A stretch of 64,000 nt of DNA from Flavobacterium sp. SCGC AAA160-P02 (lineage in GTDB: Bacteria > Bacteroidota > Bacteroidia > Flavobacteriales > Flavobacteriaceae), in the NCBI GenBank assembly GCA_000383355.1, contig KB911090.1:260234-324233 (forward strand). The letters are read 5' to 3'. Positions 8,535 through 17,584 of the stretch are shown here, piece after piece. The notes under the pieces were generated by a model that worked only from the letters and a program-made list of their open reading frames with translations, did not search any database and had not been told where the DNA came from. Within the stretch, counting starts at the first letter, position 1, and each line of letters begins with the position of its first letter. The translations under genes were made by a program, and so were the position numbers.

Positions 8535-10055
8535 ATGTCTAATGTTCGTGTTCGTTTTGCTCCTAGTCCAACAGGACCTCTCCACATAGGAGGGGTAAGA
8601 ACTGCTTTATATAATTATTTGTTTGCTAAAAAGCACAAAGGTGTTTTTATTTTAAGAATAGAAGATACAGACCAAACAAGATACGTTGCTAATGCTGAAA
8701 AATATATTACAGATGCGCTAGACTGGTGCCGTATTCCTTTTGATGAAGGCCCCGGTAAAAATGAAAAATTTGGGCCTTATCGTCAATCCGAAAGAAAAGA
8801 ATTATACGAGGAGTATGCAAACACTTTAATTAAAAAAGGAAAAGCATATTACGCTTTTGACACTTCTGATGAGTTAAATGCTCACAGGAAACAACATGAA
8901 GAGGCGGGAAAAACCTTTATTTATAACTGGCACAATAGAGAAAAAGGACGATTAGTGAATTCTTTAATTTTAACTGAGCAGGCTACTAAAAAAAGAATAG
9001 AAAATGGCGATAACTATGTTATTCGTTTTAAAACACCTCAAGACGAAACATTAATTTTAAAGGATGAAATTAGGGGGTCTATTACTATAGATACAAACAC
9101 ACTAGATGATAAGGTTTTATTTAAGTCGGATGGAATGCCAACGTATCATTTAGCAAATATTGTAGACGATTATTTAATGAAAATTAGTCATGTAATTCGT
9201 GGTGAGGAGTGGTTACCATCAATGCCCTTACATGTATTATTATACAATGCTTTTGGGTGGGATGCACCAAAGTTTGCTCATCTTCCGCTTATTTTAAAAC
9301 CTATAGGTAAAGGAAAGCTTAGTAAAAGAGATGGAGACAAATTAGGTTTTCCTGTATTTCCGTTAGCGTATACAAATGAAGAAACAGGGGATGTTTCTCT
9401 TGGCTACAAAGAAAGTGGTTATTTTTCTGACGCTTTTATAAATATGCTCTCTTTATTGGGCTGGAACCCAGGTACAGAACAAGAGCTTTTTTCAATAGAA
9501 GAATTAATTACTACTTTTGATTTATCTAGAGTAAGTAAATCTGGTGCTAAATTTAGCTTAGATAAAACGAACTGGTTTAACCAACAATACCTTCAGAAAA
9601 AAACAGATGCTGAATTAGCACTTTTGTTCTCAGTTATTTTAAAAAACAAAAAAATTAACTCCTCTGAAAGCTATGTAGAAAAAGTTGTTTCCTTAATAAA
9701 GGAAAGAGCTGTATTTGTAAAAGATTTTTGGAGTTTAAGTAGTTACTTCTTTAAAACCCCTGAGGATTACGATGAAAAAGCCTCTAAAAAACAATGGAAA
9801 GAGGGCACAAGCGTCTTAATGAACGAATTAATAATAGTACTAGCTTCTATAGATGATTTTTCCTCTAAAACAATTGAAGAAACAGTAAAGAGCTGGATTT
9901 CTTCTAAAGAAATTGGTTTTGGTAAAATAATGCAACCTCTTCGTTTGGCTATTGTTGGCGAAATGAAAGGTCCTCATTTATTTGATATTATAGATATGGT
10001 TGGAAAAGATGAGGCAGTTCTTCGTATTAAAAAAATAATAAAAACACTATCATGA
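8535..10055 (+). CDS. gltX: Glutamate--tRNA ligase
   Basis: A 506-residue class I aminoacyl-tRNA synthetase that charges tRNA-Glu. The HIGH-type motif is HIGG at residues 17-20, inside FAPSPTGPLHIGG, and the KMSKS-type motif is KLSKR at about residues 261-265. The family's RIEDTD and RGEEWLPS segments are also present. The frame is open from a GTG at 8526, with ATGs at 8532 and 8535; MSNVRVRFAPSP is chosen because it gives the usual distance to the FAPSPTG motif. The length is normal. The next gene overlaps the stop by four bases (ATGA). Confidence 0.97.
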   Translation: MSNVRVRFAPSPTGPLHIGGVRTALYNYLFAKKHKGVFILRIEDTDQTRYVANAEKYITDALDWCRIPFDEGPGKNEKFGPYRQSERKELYEEYANTLIKKGKAYYAFDTSDELNAHRKQHEEAGKTFIYNWHNREKGRLVNSLILTEQATKKRIENGDNYVIRFKTPQDETLILKDEIRGSITIDTNTLDDKVLFKSDGMPTYHLANIVDDYLMKISHVIRGEEWLPSMPLHVLLYNAFGWDAPKFAHLPLILKPIGKGKLSKRDGDKLGFPVFPLAYTNEETGDVSLGYKESGYFSDAFINMLSLLGWNPGTEQELFSIEELITTFDLSRVSKSGAKFSLDKTNWFNQQYLQKKTDAELALLFSVILKNKKINSSESYVEKVVSLIKERAVFVKDFWSLSSYFFKTPEDYDEKASKKQWKEGTSVLMNELIIVLASIDDFSSKTIEETVKSWISSKEIGFGKIMQPLRLAIVGEMKGPHLFDIIDMVGKDEAVLRIKKIIKTLS

Positions 10056-10588
10056 TAAAACACGTCTTTTTTATTTCAATTATTTTATTTTCCGCTACTA
10101 GCGTAGCTCAGTTTGACTCTCAATATAACAGAGGACGAAGAACACAGCAAAGGCAACCAATGACCACGCCAAAACAAAAACCACCAAGTTTTAACGTGGA
10201 AAAAGCTATTGGTATGAACATTTACAATATAGAAAAGGTGATGAAAAAAATTGGTGTTAAAGGTTCTTCTAATCATCGCCAAGATGTTACCAATATTTTT
10301 AAGCATTTTAATAAAGATCTAAATCAGGTAAAAAGAATTAACACTTTTCTGTTTTCAGAAGGAAAGTCAAAAATGGAAGCAGCACAAAAAGAGAGTTTTA
10401 ACACAAGAGACTATAGTATTCTTCAAGATACTTACAAAGAAGTAACTGCTACTTTTGAACCTGTAACAAAAATTGTTAAAGAAAAAGAAGACCATTTAGA
10501 TGAAAAATTGAAAAAGATATTATCTGTTAAAGAATATAAGAAGTGGAAGAAATATAAAACAAACCTAAAGAAAAAGAAAAGTTTGTAA
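10052..10588 (+). CDS. Small exported protein of unknown function
   Basis: A 178-residue protein with a clear signal peptide (MIKHVFFISIILFSATSVAQ, cleavage probably after SVA). A basic, Gln/Pro-rich linker (RRTQQRQPMTTPKQKPP) follows, then a mostly helical, lysine-rich domain. Little beyond export to the periplasm can be said. It starts inside the gltX stop codon, so it is translationally coupled to gltX. Confidence 0.65.
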   Translation: MIKHVFFISIILFSATSVAQFDSQYNRGRRTQQRQPMTTPKQKPPSFNVEKAIGMNIYNIEKVMKKIGVKGSSNHRQDVTNIFKHFNKDLNQVKRINTFLFSEGKSKMEAAQKESFNTRDYSILQDTYKEVTATFEPVTKIVKEKEDHLDEKLKKILSVKEYKKWKKYKTNLKKKKSL

Positions 10589-10658
10589 CATTTTCTTTAT
10601 TTTACGTCTTGTTAATAGAAACTTTTTTTATTAATTTTTAACTTTTTAAAACAACACT

Positions 10659-11588
10659 ATGGGCTCATTATTTTTACCTATTATTTTAGGACTTATTATT
10701 TTTCTACTTTACGGAGCTGTTTTTATTGTAAAACAACAAACAGCTGCTATTATTGAAACTTTTGGACGTTTTAGCAGTGTTAAACAATCTGGGCTGCACG
10801 TAAAAATTCCTTTTGTACAAAGAATTTCTGGGAGATTAAGCCTAAAAATTCAACAATTAGATGTTATTATTGAGACAAAAACACTAGATGATGTATTTGT
10901 GAAGCTAAAGGTTTCGGTTCAGTTTAAAGTTATTAAGGAAAAAGTAAGTGATGCTTTTTATAAGTTAGACTATCCTCATGATCAAATAACATCCTATGTT
11001 TTTGATGTGGTTCGTGCAGAAGTTCCTAAAATGAAATTAGACGATGTTTTTGTAAAAAAAGACGATGTTGCTATTGCTGTTAAGTCTGAGCTAAATGATG
11101 CAATGATGGACTACGGATATGATATTATTAAAACACTGGTTACAGATATAGACCCAGATGCTCAGGTTAAAGCAGCAATGAACAGAATTAATGCTGCAGA
11201 TAGAGAAAAAACAGCTGCTCAATATGAAGGAGATGCTGCTCGTATTTTAATTGTTGAAAAAGCAAAAGCAGAAGCAGAAAGTAAAAGGCTTCAGGGTATG
11301 GGTATTGCAGATCAAAGAAGAGAAATTGCTCGGGGATTAGAAGAATCAGTTGAGGTATTAAATAAGGTTGGTATTAATTCTCAAGAGGCTTCAGCCTTAA
11401 TCGTAGTAACACAACACTATGACACCTTGCAGTCTATTGGACAGGAAACAAATAGTAATTTAATTTTACTCCCAAACTCTCCACAGGCTGGAAGTCAAAT
11501 GTTAAACGATATGGTGGCCAGTTTTACCGCTAGTAATCAAATAGGAGAGGCAATGAAAAACAACAAGAAGAAATTAGACAAACAGTAG
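10659..11588 (+). CDS. SPFH/band 7 (stomatin/prohibitin-type) membrane protein
   Basis: A 309-residue protein with one N-terminal membrane segment (about residues 3-24) followed by an SPFH domain. Recognisable stomatin-family segments are ETFGRFSSVKQSGLHVKIP, the KTLDDVFVKL strand and the ITSYVFDVVR region. A long Ala/Glu/Lys-rich helix at about residues 180-230, containing AAMNRINAADREK, supports oligomerisation. SPFH proteins form large ring-like scaffolds that organise membranes or membrane proteases. The next gene begins at the base after the stop and is probably cotranscribed. Confidence 0.88.
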   Translation: MGSLFLPIILGLIIFLLYGAVFIVKQQTAAIIETFGRFSSVKQSGLHVKIPFVQRISGRLSLKIQQLDVIIETKTLDDVFVKLKVSVQFKVIKEKVSDAFYKLDYPHDQITSYVFDVVRAEVPKMKLDDVFVKKDDVAIAVKSELNDAMMDYGYDIIKTLVTDIDPDAQVKAAMNRINAADREKTAAQYEGDAARILIVEKAKAEAESKRLQGMGIADQRREIARGLEESVEVLNKVGINSQEASALIVVTQHYDTLQSIGQETNSNLILLPNSPQAGSQMLNDMVASFTASNQIGEAMKNNKKKLDKQ

Positions 11589-11906
11589 ATGATCTTATCA
11601 ACAACAAACAATATTGATGGTAGACCTATAAAAGATTATTTAGGAATTGTTACAGGAGAAACTATTATAGGTGCTAATATTTTTAAAGATTTTTTTGCAA
11701 GTATAAGAGATGTTGTTGGAGGGAGATCTGGTTCTTATGAAAAAGCACTTCGTGAAGCTAAAGAAACCGCATTAAAAGAAATGACTGAAAATGCCGTTAG
11801 AATGAATGCAGATGCAATTATTGGTATTGACTTAGATTACGAAACCGTTGGTTCTAAAGGAGGAATGTTAATGGTTGCTGCCTCTGGCACCGCTATTAAG
11901 TTATAA
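11589..11906 (+). CDS. YbjQ family (UPF0145) protein
   Basis: A 105-residue protein matching the YbjQ/heavy-metal-binding-domain family almost end to end. The visible motifs are [50 protein letters not shown] and the final [11 protein letters not shown]. The family forms pentamer-like toroids, and its biochemical role is not settled. It directly follows the SPFH gene with no gap, so the two products may work together at the membrane; that is an inference from the linkage. Confidence 0.85.
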   Translation: MILSTTNNIDGRPIKDYLGIVTGETIIGANIFKDFFASIRDVVGGRSGSYEKALREAKETALKEMTENAVRMNADAIIGIDLDYETVGSKGGMLMVAASGTAIKL

Positions 11907-11938
11907 AAAAAACCAAAGAATTTATCTTTGGTTTTTTT
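11906..11938. terminator. Bidirectional rho-independent terminator
   Basis: A 14-bp perfect stem (AAAAAAACCAAAGA at 11906-11919 with its complement at 11925-11938) encloses a 5-base loop. T-tracts lie on both strands. It sits between the rightward YbjQ gene and the leftward tatA and can serve both. Confidence 0.8.
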
Positions 11939-11983
11939 TATTATTTTTTTTCTTCTAATTTTTCTTCTTCCTTTTCCTCTTCT

Positions 11984-12136
11984 TTAGAAGCTTTTTTTGA
12001 ATTCCTTTATTCCGCCTCCTAAGCCTTTCATTAATTCTGGTATTTTTTTTCCACCAAAGAATAATAAAAGAGCTAAAGCTATAATTACCCAAGATCCAAT
12101 ACCTGGCATACCTAAAAGAAATATATTTAAAATCAT
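11984..12136 (-). CDS. tatA: Sec-independent translocase TatA/E, with frameshifted C-terminal tail
   Basis: As sequenced, a 50-residue TatA/TatE-type protein. After MILNIFLLGMPG comes one membrane helix, WVIIALALLLFFGGKKIPEL, containing the diagnostic hinge FFGGKKIPE, then an amphipathic helix MKGLGGGIKEF. The frame then crosses a run of seven A residues (11992-11998, read on the minus strand) and ends KKSF-stop. In the +1 frame, the sequence down to a TAA at 11941-11943 encodes ASKEEEKEEEKLEEKK, a typical acidic and basic TatA tail. One A fewer would restore a 65-residue protein. Sequencing error, a true indel or transcriptional slippage on the A-run are all possible. TatA forms the pore of twin-arginine export of folded proteins. 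Confidence 0.75.
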   Translation of the reverse strand: MILNIFLLGMPGIGSWVIIALALLLFFGGKKIPELMKGLGGGIKEFKKSF

Positions 12137-12185
12137 TATTTTAGTTTATGTTTATTCAACAAAGATACAAAAACCAATGAATCAA

Positions 12186-12863
12186 TTAATTCATTTGTTT
12201 TATAATTCCTCCTGCAACCTTTTTGTTTTTAATAACCTCTGGAGAACCCTTATAAAAAACAGAGCCCCCAAAACTAACTTTTACACGTAATATTTCCCCT
12301 GCTTTTACCTCTGCCTTTGCTCCTGTTCCTGCTTTTACCGTAGTGTTGTCCGATACATTTAAATCATAGCCATGATACACTCCGTATAGGTCTAAATCTA
12401 TTTCTTGGTTTTTTGAACTTCCAGAAAGTTTAATAATTCCTCCAGAAGAAGACTTTACTTTTAAATGTTTTGTTTTAATTTCTAAATCTATAAAAGCGCC
12501 TTCTTGTGCTTTTACCTCTATATGTGTTTGATTAATGTCTTTTCCAGTAATTATTGAGCCCTCATTACCGTCTATTACTTGAATCTCTTCATTATAATAT
12601 AGTTTTACATTTACTTTACCATCTGCTAATAAGTCTGGAAACTTTAAGCTAATTTTTAAAATACCATCCGAATTTTTAATTTTTATGTTTTCTGACTTTT
12701 CTCCTGTAACTTCTATTTTATGTTCATTAGATTTAATTAATTCTACATTAATTCCATTATAAACCTTTATTTTATAAAAATCACCTAACTTTTTAGTAAC
12801 TGTTGTTTGAGAAAACAACACATTGCTTGCTATTAAAAAAATTATAAGAATATTTTTTTTCAT
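12186..12863 (-). CDS. Exported DUF2807 (head GIN domain) protein
   Basis: A 225-residue protein with a signal peptide (MKKNILIIFLIASNVLFSQ). The mature part is rich in beta strands and repeats short units such as GNEGSIITGKD, VKAQEGAFIDLEI and VKSSSGGIIKLSGSSKNQ, the beta-solenoid-like pattern of the DUF2807 'putative auto-transporter adhesin, head GIN' domain. The C-terminal GGSVFYKGSPEV is also typical. It is probably a periplasmic or surface protein of unknown role. It lies 49 bp upstream of tatA on the same strand and could share a transcript with it. Confidence 0.8.
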   Translation of the reverse strand: MKKNILIIFLIASNVLFSQTTVTKKLGDFYKIKVYNGINVELIKSNEHKIEVTGEKSENIKIKNSDGILKISLKFPDLLADGKVNVKLYYNEEIQVIDGNEGSIITGKDINQTHIEVKAQEGAFIDLEIKTKHLKVKSSSGGIIKLSGSSKNQEIDLDLYGVYHGYDLNVSDNTTVKAGTGAKAEVKAGEILRVKVSFGGSVFYKGSPEVIKNKKVAGGIIKQMN

Positions 12864-12938
12864 TTTTTTTAAGCAATATATTAATAATTATAAAATTAAA
12901 AAAAGTATTTTAATAGTATAACACCTTTTAGAAAAACT

Positions 12939-15134
12939 CTATTGTTCTATAAGAGAAAAATCTAAGTGTTTTCTTTCTAAATCTGTGTGTTTTACTTTTA
13001 CGGTAACTTGATCTCCTAATTGATAAATATGTTTTGTGGTTTGTCCAATAATTGCATATTGTTTTTCATCAAAAATATAATAATCTTTTTTTATATCTCT
13101 AATTCTCACCATTCCTTCACATTTATTAGATGTAATTTCTACATAAATTCCCCATTCTGTAACACCGGAAATAACCCCCAAAAACTCTTCTTCTTGGTGA
13201 TCTTGCATGTATTTAACCTGCATATATTTAATTGACTGTCTTTCGGCTTTAGAGGCAAGCTCTTCTCGTTTTGATGCGTGTTTACACTTAGCTTCATAAT
13301 CATCTTGCTTCGGAGAATTTTCTCCATCTAAATAATGTTGTAACAAACGATGGGTCATCACATCGGGGTAACGACGTATTGGAGAGGTAAAATGAGAATA
13401 ATAGTCGAAAGCTAACCCATAATGACCGATGTTTTGAGTGGTGTATACCGCCTTACTCATAGTTCTTATTGCTAAAGTCTCTATCATGTTTGCTTCTGCC
13501 TTACCGTGAACATCTTTTAGTAGTTTATTCAAACTTTCTGTTGTGCTCTCTTTTGTTTGGGTATCCATCTTATATCCAAAATTAAAAACAATATTTTGTA
13601 AAGCAGCTAGCTTTTCTACATCTGGTTCATCATGAACTCTATATATAAATGTTTTATTTGTTGGTTTATTTTTTTCTTGACCAATAAACTCAGCTACTTT
13701 TCTATTAGCTAACAACATAAATTCTTCAATTAATTTATTAGCATCTTTTGCTTCTTTAAAAAAGACCCCTACAGGGTTAGCTTCTTCATCTAAATGAAAC
13801 TTTACCTCAACTCTATCAAAAGAAATAGCACCTTCTTGCATCCTTTTTTTACGAAGAATCTTTGCTAATTCATTTAATTTTAAGGTAGCTTCTACTATAT
13901 GATCACTTACCTTATAAGATTCATCTGTTATAGATACATTCTCAGGTATAAAGTTTTTCCTTGTTTCTATAATAACTTGTGCTTCTTCGTAAGCAAAACG
14001 TTTATCTGAATAGGTAACGGTTCTTCCAAACCATTCATGTATAACTTGTGCTTTTTCATTTATTTCAAACACTGCTGAAAAAGTTAACTTTTCTTCATTA
14101 GGCCTTAAAGAACAGGCTCCGTTTGACAACATTTCTGGTAACATTGGAACTACTCTATCAACTAAATAGACGGAAGTTGCTCTACTATAAGCCTCATCAT
14201 CTAATACAGTGTTTGGTTGAACATAATGAGAAACGTCAGCAATATGAATTCCTATTTCATAATTACCATTCTCTAATTTTGTAAAAGATAACGCATCATC
14301 AAAATCTTTAGCATCTTTAGGATCTATTGTAAAGGTTAGGTCTTTACGCATATCTCTTCTTTTTGATATCTCGTGCTTTGTTATTTCTAATGATAATTTA
14401 CTAGCGTCTTCTTCAACCTCTTTTTCAAATTCATATGGTAAACCATATTCTAATAAAATTGAATGAATTTCAGTATTATAGTCACCTGGCTTCCCTAAAA
14501 CTTGTGTAATTTTACCAAAAGGGTTTTTTGAGTTTTCTGGCCAATCTGTTATAGTAGCTTGAACTTTATCTCCATGCTCTGCTCCATTTATTCTTGCTTT
14601 TGATACAAAAATATCTGCATACATTTTCTGATTATCACAAACAACAAAACCAAAGTTTTTACTCATTTGTAAAACTCCTACAAAAGCAGTCTTATCTCTT
14701 TCTATAATTTCTACAATATCAGCTTCTAGCTTATTACTTCTATTTCTTTTATATATATATGCTTTTACAGTATCGTTTTGTAATCCTTTTCCTAAATTAT
14801 TGGAAGGAATAAAAATATCTTTTTCAAAATCATCTGATATAAAATATCCATTTCCATTAGAAGTTACATCTAGAGTACCTATATGATATTTTCTATCTTC
14901 ATTAATTTGATATTTACCCCTGTCTATTTCTTTTATTTTTTTTGTTCCTGTTAGTTCTGCTAACTTTTGAAGTATTTGTGTTTTTCCATCTGTGTCAGAT
15001 ATATCTAATTTACCCGCTATTTGCTTGTAATTATAATGTTTATCAGTATCTTCATTAAGTATTTTAAAAATATTTCTTGTTAAATCTTTAATCACATTAC
15101 CTTTCTTCTTGTAGATTTTTTTCTTTCTACTCAT
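12939..15134 (-). CDS. rnr: Ribonuclease R
   Basis: A 731-residue 3'-5' exoribonuclease of the RNase II/RNB family. It has an N-terminal winged-helix-like region, cold-shock/OB domains around residues 80-230, the RNB catalytic motif IDPKDAKDFDDA at about residues 270-281 with its metal-binding aspartates, and HYGLAFDYYSHFTSPIRRYPD further on. A C-terminal S1 domain begins at FLGVISGVTEWGIYVEI. It degrades structured RNA, including rRNA and mRNA fragments, in the cytoplasm. Codon use here is visibly more AT-rich than in the flanking gltX and recA. Confidence 0.95.
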   Translation of the reverse strand: MSRKKKIYKKKGNVIKDLTRNIFKILNEDTDKHYNYKQIAGKLDISDTDGKTQILQKLAELTGTKKIKEIDRGKYQINEDRKYHIGTLDVTSNGNGYFISDDFEKDIFIPSNNLGKGLQNDTVKAYIYKRNRSNKLEADIVEIIERDKTAFVGVLQMSKNFGFVVCDNQKMYADIFVSKARINGAEHGDKVQATITDWPENSKNPFGKITQVLGKPGDYNTEIHSILLEYGLPYEFEKEVEEDASKLSLEITKHEISKRRDMRKDLTFTIDPKDAKDFDDALSFTKLENGNYEIGIHIADVSHYVQPNTVLDDEAYSRATSVYLVDRVVPMLPEMLSNGACSLRPNEEKLTFSAVFEINEKAQVIHEWFGRTVTYSDKRFAYEEAQVIIETRKNFIPENVSITDESYKVSDHIVEATLKLNELAKILRKKRMQEGAISFDRVEVKFHLDEEANPVGVFFKEAKDANKLIEEFMLLANRKVAEFIGQEKNKPTNKTFIYRVHDEPDVEKLAALQNIVFNFGYKMDTQTKESTTESLNKLLKDVHGKAEANMIETLAIRTMSKAVYTTQNIGHYGLAFDYYSHFTSPIRRYPDVMTHRLLQHYLDGENSPKQDDYEAKCKHASKREELASKAERQSIKYMQVKYMQDHQEEEFLGVISGVTEWGIYVEITSNKCEGMVRIRDIKKDYYIFDEKQYAIIGQTTKHIYQLGDQVTVKVKHTDLERKHLDFSLIEQ

Positions 15135-15168
15135 AACTTTTTATTCTTTTTATATGTTTAGAAAAGTA

Positions 15169-15176
15169 CAAATTTA
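15169..15176 (-). promoter_or_regulatory. Candidate promoter -7 box for rnr
   Basis: On the minus strand this reads TAAATTTG, matching TAnnTTTG, 34 bp before the rnr ATG. No convincing -33 element was found. Confidence 0.35.
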
Positions 15177-15247
15177 TATGTCTATTTAATAGAAATAAAC
15201 AGTTATAATTCAATTTTGTACTTTGCTTCTTTAATTAATTTAATTTT

Positions 15248-16183
15248 ATGTTGCACTTCAATAAGCTTCATGTTACAAAATCTTGGTTTTTAATCGTAAA
15301 TCCTTCTGCGGGAAATACTAATTTTAGAAAATCATGGATTTGTATTCAAAGTTTATTAAAAACCAAAGAAATTTATTTTTCTTTTGCTTTTACTCAGTAT
15401 ACCAAACATGAACTAGTACTTGTAGATGAAGCTATTAAACAAGGATATAGAAATTTTATTTCTGTAGGCGGAGACGGAACCTTACATCATGTGGTAAACG
15501 GAATAATGATGCAAAGATATACAAAAACATCTAATATAAAACTAGGTGTAATTCCTTTAGGTACTGGTAATGATTGGATAAGAACATATAAAATTCCTAA
15601 TTCTATAGAAAAAGCTATTAATGTTATTGTAAATAATACTGTTATTTTTCAAGATATTGGTTGTATTACTTTAGCTTCTGGTAAAAAAGAATACTTTAAT
15701 AACCTAGCAGGAACAGGTTATGATGGGTATGTTGTTAAAAATTTAAAATATTTAAAAAAACTAGGTTCTATCGCATTTTTACTTAGTGGGTTATATAGTT
15801 TATTATTCTATAAAAAAACTTCTTATAAAACGTATATTAATAATGAATGTATAAAAGAAAAATGTTTAATGATTGTATTTGGTATCTGTAAATATTCTGG
15901 TGGAGGATTACAAGTTACAAAAGAACCAAATCCTAAAGATGGATTATTAGATGTTACTATTGTTAAAAATTTTTCTTTTTTAAATATACTTTTTAATATT
16001 CATAAACTATATAATGGAAAAATAGTAGATCATAATAAAGTAACTACTTATAAAGTGAAAGATTTTAAAATAGAAGAAAACACTAATTCTATTATAGAAG
16101 CAGATGGAGAAATTGTAGGAACAGGTTCTTTCAAAGTACACATTATTCCTAATGCTATTCAATTTTTGATTAATTGTGTTTAA
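15248..16183 (+). CDS. Diacylglycerol/lipid kinase family protein
   Basis: A 311-residue member of the DAGK catalytic (YegS/DgkB/BmrU) family, which phosphorylates diacylglycerol or related lipids at the membrane. The N-terminal FLIVNPSAGN (residues 14-23), the nucleotide-binding GGDGT (74-78) within ISVGGDGTLHHVVNG, and GVIPLGTGNDW are all present. The C-terminal half has the family's SGGGLQVTKEPNPKDGLLDV and EADGEIVG segments. The start at ATG 15248 gives the normal spacing to VNPSAG. The lipid substrate is not determinable. It stands alone, divergent from rnr, and is followed by a long AT-rich gap. Confidence 0.9.
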   Translation: MLHFNKLHVTKSWFLIVNPSAGNTNFRKSWICIQSLLKTKEIYFSFAFTQYTKHELVLVDEAIKQGYRNFISVGGDGTLHHVVNGIMMQRYTKTSNIKLGVIPLGTGNDWIRTYKIPNSIEKAINVIVNNTVIFQDIGCITLASGKKEYFNNLAGTGYDGYVVKNLKYLKKLGSIAFLLSGLYSLLFYKKTSYKTYINNECIKEKCLMIVFGICKYSGGGLQVTKEPNPKDGLLDVTIVKNFSFLNILFNIHKLYNGKIVDHNKVTTYKVKDFKIEENTNSIIEADGEIVGTGSFKVHIIPNAIQFLINCV

Positions 16184-16709
16184 ACTTTATTAACAATCTA
16201 TATTATTATTATATTTCTTTTTATTTAAAATTTAAAAAATATATTGATTATAATAGTATGTGAATAGTTAATATAGAAAAACACCTTTTTATTTTTTTAT
16301 ATCAGTTATTAAAAAACATTCACATGTTGTTAGATATTTAAACTCTTTAAAACCAACTATAATAGATACTTATTAACAGTATATGTAAATAACTATAAAC
16401 AGGTTTTTATTCATTAATTAGAAGTTAATAAGTACCAGAAAAAGCAAAAAAATATGTTTATAAATAATCATTAAATAATGAAAGGTTTTATTGCGCATGA
16501 AGTAAAAACTTTTGTATTGTGATTATAATTGAATTAATCAAATCTAGTTTTTAAAATTTACATTTACTTCTTAACAATTACTTAAAAGAAGCTAATTAAC
16601 TAAAGTATAAGTAGTTATTAAATAATATTTTTTTTTAATTTTTAAAACTGTTGATAACCATATCTATTTGTATTTTTGTTTTAATTAAAATGATAAAAAC
16701 CAACTCATT
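16184..16709. other. 526-bp AT-rich non-coding region, possible replication-origin candidate
   Basis: This is the longest gap in the window without gene remnants. It is very AT-rich, with runs of A/T and no open frame of note. It contains two copies of TTATTAACA (16187-16195, 16370-16378), a minus-strand TTATCAACA (16649-16657) and a minus-strand CTATTCACA (16259-16267), each close to the DnaA-box form TTATNCACA. The third overlaps the -33 part of the rpiB promoter. An origin is only a hypothesis; the sequence could simply be AT-rich regulatory DNA. A parS lies about 12 kb away. Confidence 0.25.
16651..16678 (+). promoter_or_regulatory. Candidate rpiB promoter (-33 and -7)
   Basis: TTG at 16651-16653 and TATTTTTG at 16671-16678 are separated by 17 bp, a fair match to the Bacteroidota TTG/TAnnTTTG promoter. 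The rpiB ATG is 31 bp downstream of the -7 box. Confidence 0.5.
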
Positions 16710-17141
16710 ATGAATATTTCTATAGGAAATGATCACGCCGCTACAGCTTATAAATTTGCAATAGTTAAATTATTAGAATCAAAAGGAATATTAGTAAAAA
16801 ATTATGGAACAGATTTAAACGAGAGTGTAGACTATCCAGATTTTGTTCATCCTGTTGCTAAAGATATCGTCTCTAAAAAAGCAGATTATGGTATTTTATT
16901 ATGTGGTAGTGCAAACGGTGTTGCAATGACTGCTAATAAATACAAAGAAGTAAGGGCTGGTTTATGTTGGTCAAATGAAATTGTAGAATTAATTAGACAA
17001 CACAATAATGCAAATATTTTATGCATACCAGCAAGATACACTTCTATCCCACAAGCGTTAAAAATGGTAGAAACATTTTTAAATACAAATTTTGAAGGAG
17101 GTAGGCATCAAAATAGAGTAAATAAAATACCTATTTGTTAA
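16710..17141 (+). CDS. rpiB: Ribose 5-phosphate isomerase B
   Basis: A 143-residue RpiB/LacAB sugar-phosphate isomerase that interconverts ribose 5-phosphate and ribulose 5-phosphate in the pentose phosphate pathway. The N-terminal IGNDHAA holds the substrate-binding Asp8 and His9. The catalytic cysteine is Cys65 in GILLCGSANG, where the family usually has GSGNG. The conserved HNNANILCIPAR follows. The length is normal. It begins a short rightward pair with the acetyltransferase two bases downstream. Confidence 0.95.
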   Translation: MNISIGNDHAATAYKFAIVKLLESKGILVKNYGTDLNESVDYPDFVHPVAKDIVSKKADYGILLCGSANGVAMTANKYKEVRAGLCWSNEIVELIRQHNNANILCIPARYTSIPQALKMVETFLNTNFEGGRHQNRVNKIPIC

Positions 17142-17143
17142 AA

Positions 17144-17584
17144 ATGAAGTTTAGTATAAAAAAATTTAGTGAACTAACAGTTAATGAGATGTATGTTATT
17201 TTACAACTTAGATCTGAAGTGTTTGTTGTAGAACAAGATTGTGTATTCCAAGATTTAGATAATAAAGATCAAATAGCATATCATGTATTGGGTTTAAAAG
17301 ATGACAAAATAATTGCATATGCTAGAATATTTGACTCTGAAGATTACTTTTTAGAACCAAGTATTGGTAGAATTACTGTAAAAAAAGAATTTAGAAAGTT
17401 CAAATACGGGTATCAATTAGTTTTAAATAGTATTCAGTTTATAGAAAATAATTTCAAAGAAAAAAAGATTCTTATTTCTGCACAAGCATACCTTACCAAG
17501 TTTTACAATTCTTTAGGTTTTATTCAAGTAGGAGAGAGTTACTTAGAAGATGGTATACCCCATATTAAAATGCTAAGAAATTAA
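17144..17584 (+). CDS. GNAT acetyltransferase, ElaA-like
   Basis: A 146-residue GNAT-fold protein of the ElaA type. The characteristic opening is LQLRSEVFVVEQDCVFQDLD, followed by AYARIF and the acetyl-CoA loop region IGRITVKKEFRKFKYGYQL, then a C-terminal AYLTKFYNSLGF. ElaA-type enzymes have no firmly known substrate. The frame is open from a TTG at 17135, but the ATG at 17144, two bases after the rpiB stop, gives the usual N-terminus. The stop overlaps the end of the convergent rluE by four bases. Confidence 0.85.
   Translation: MKFSIKKFSELTVNEMYVILQLRSEVFVVEQDCVFQDLDNKDQIAYHVLGLKDDKIIAYARIFDSEDYFLEPSIGRITVKKEFRKFKYGYQLVLNSIQFIENNFKEKKILISAQAYLTKFYNSLGFIQVGESYLEDGIPHIKMLRN

Noticed and set aside
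12186..12290. Plus-strand open frame overlapping tatA and the DUF2807 end
   Set aside because: It is a mirror of two recognisable minus-strand genes and has no protein-like composition.
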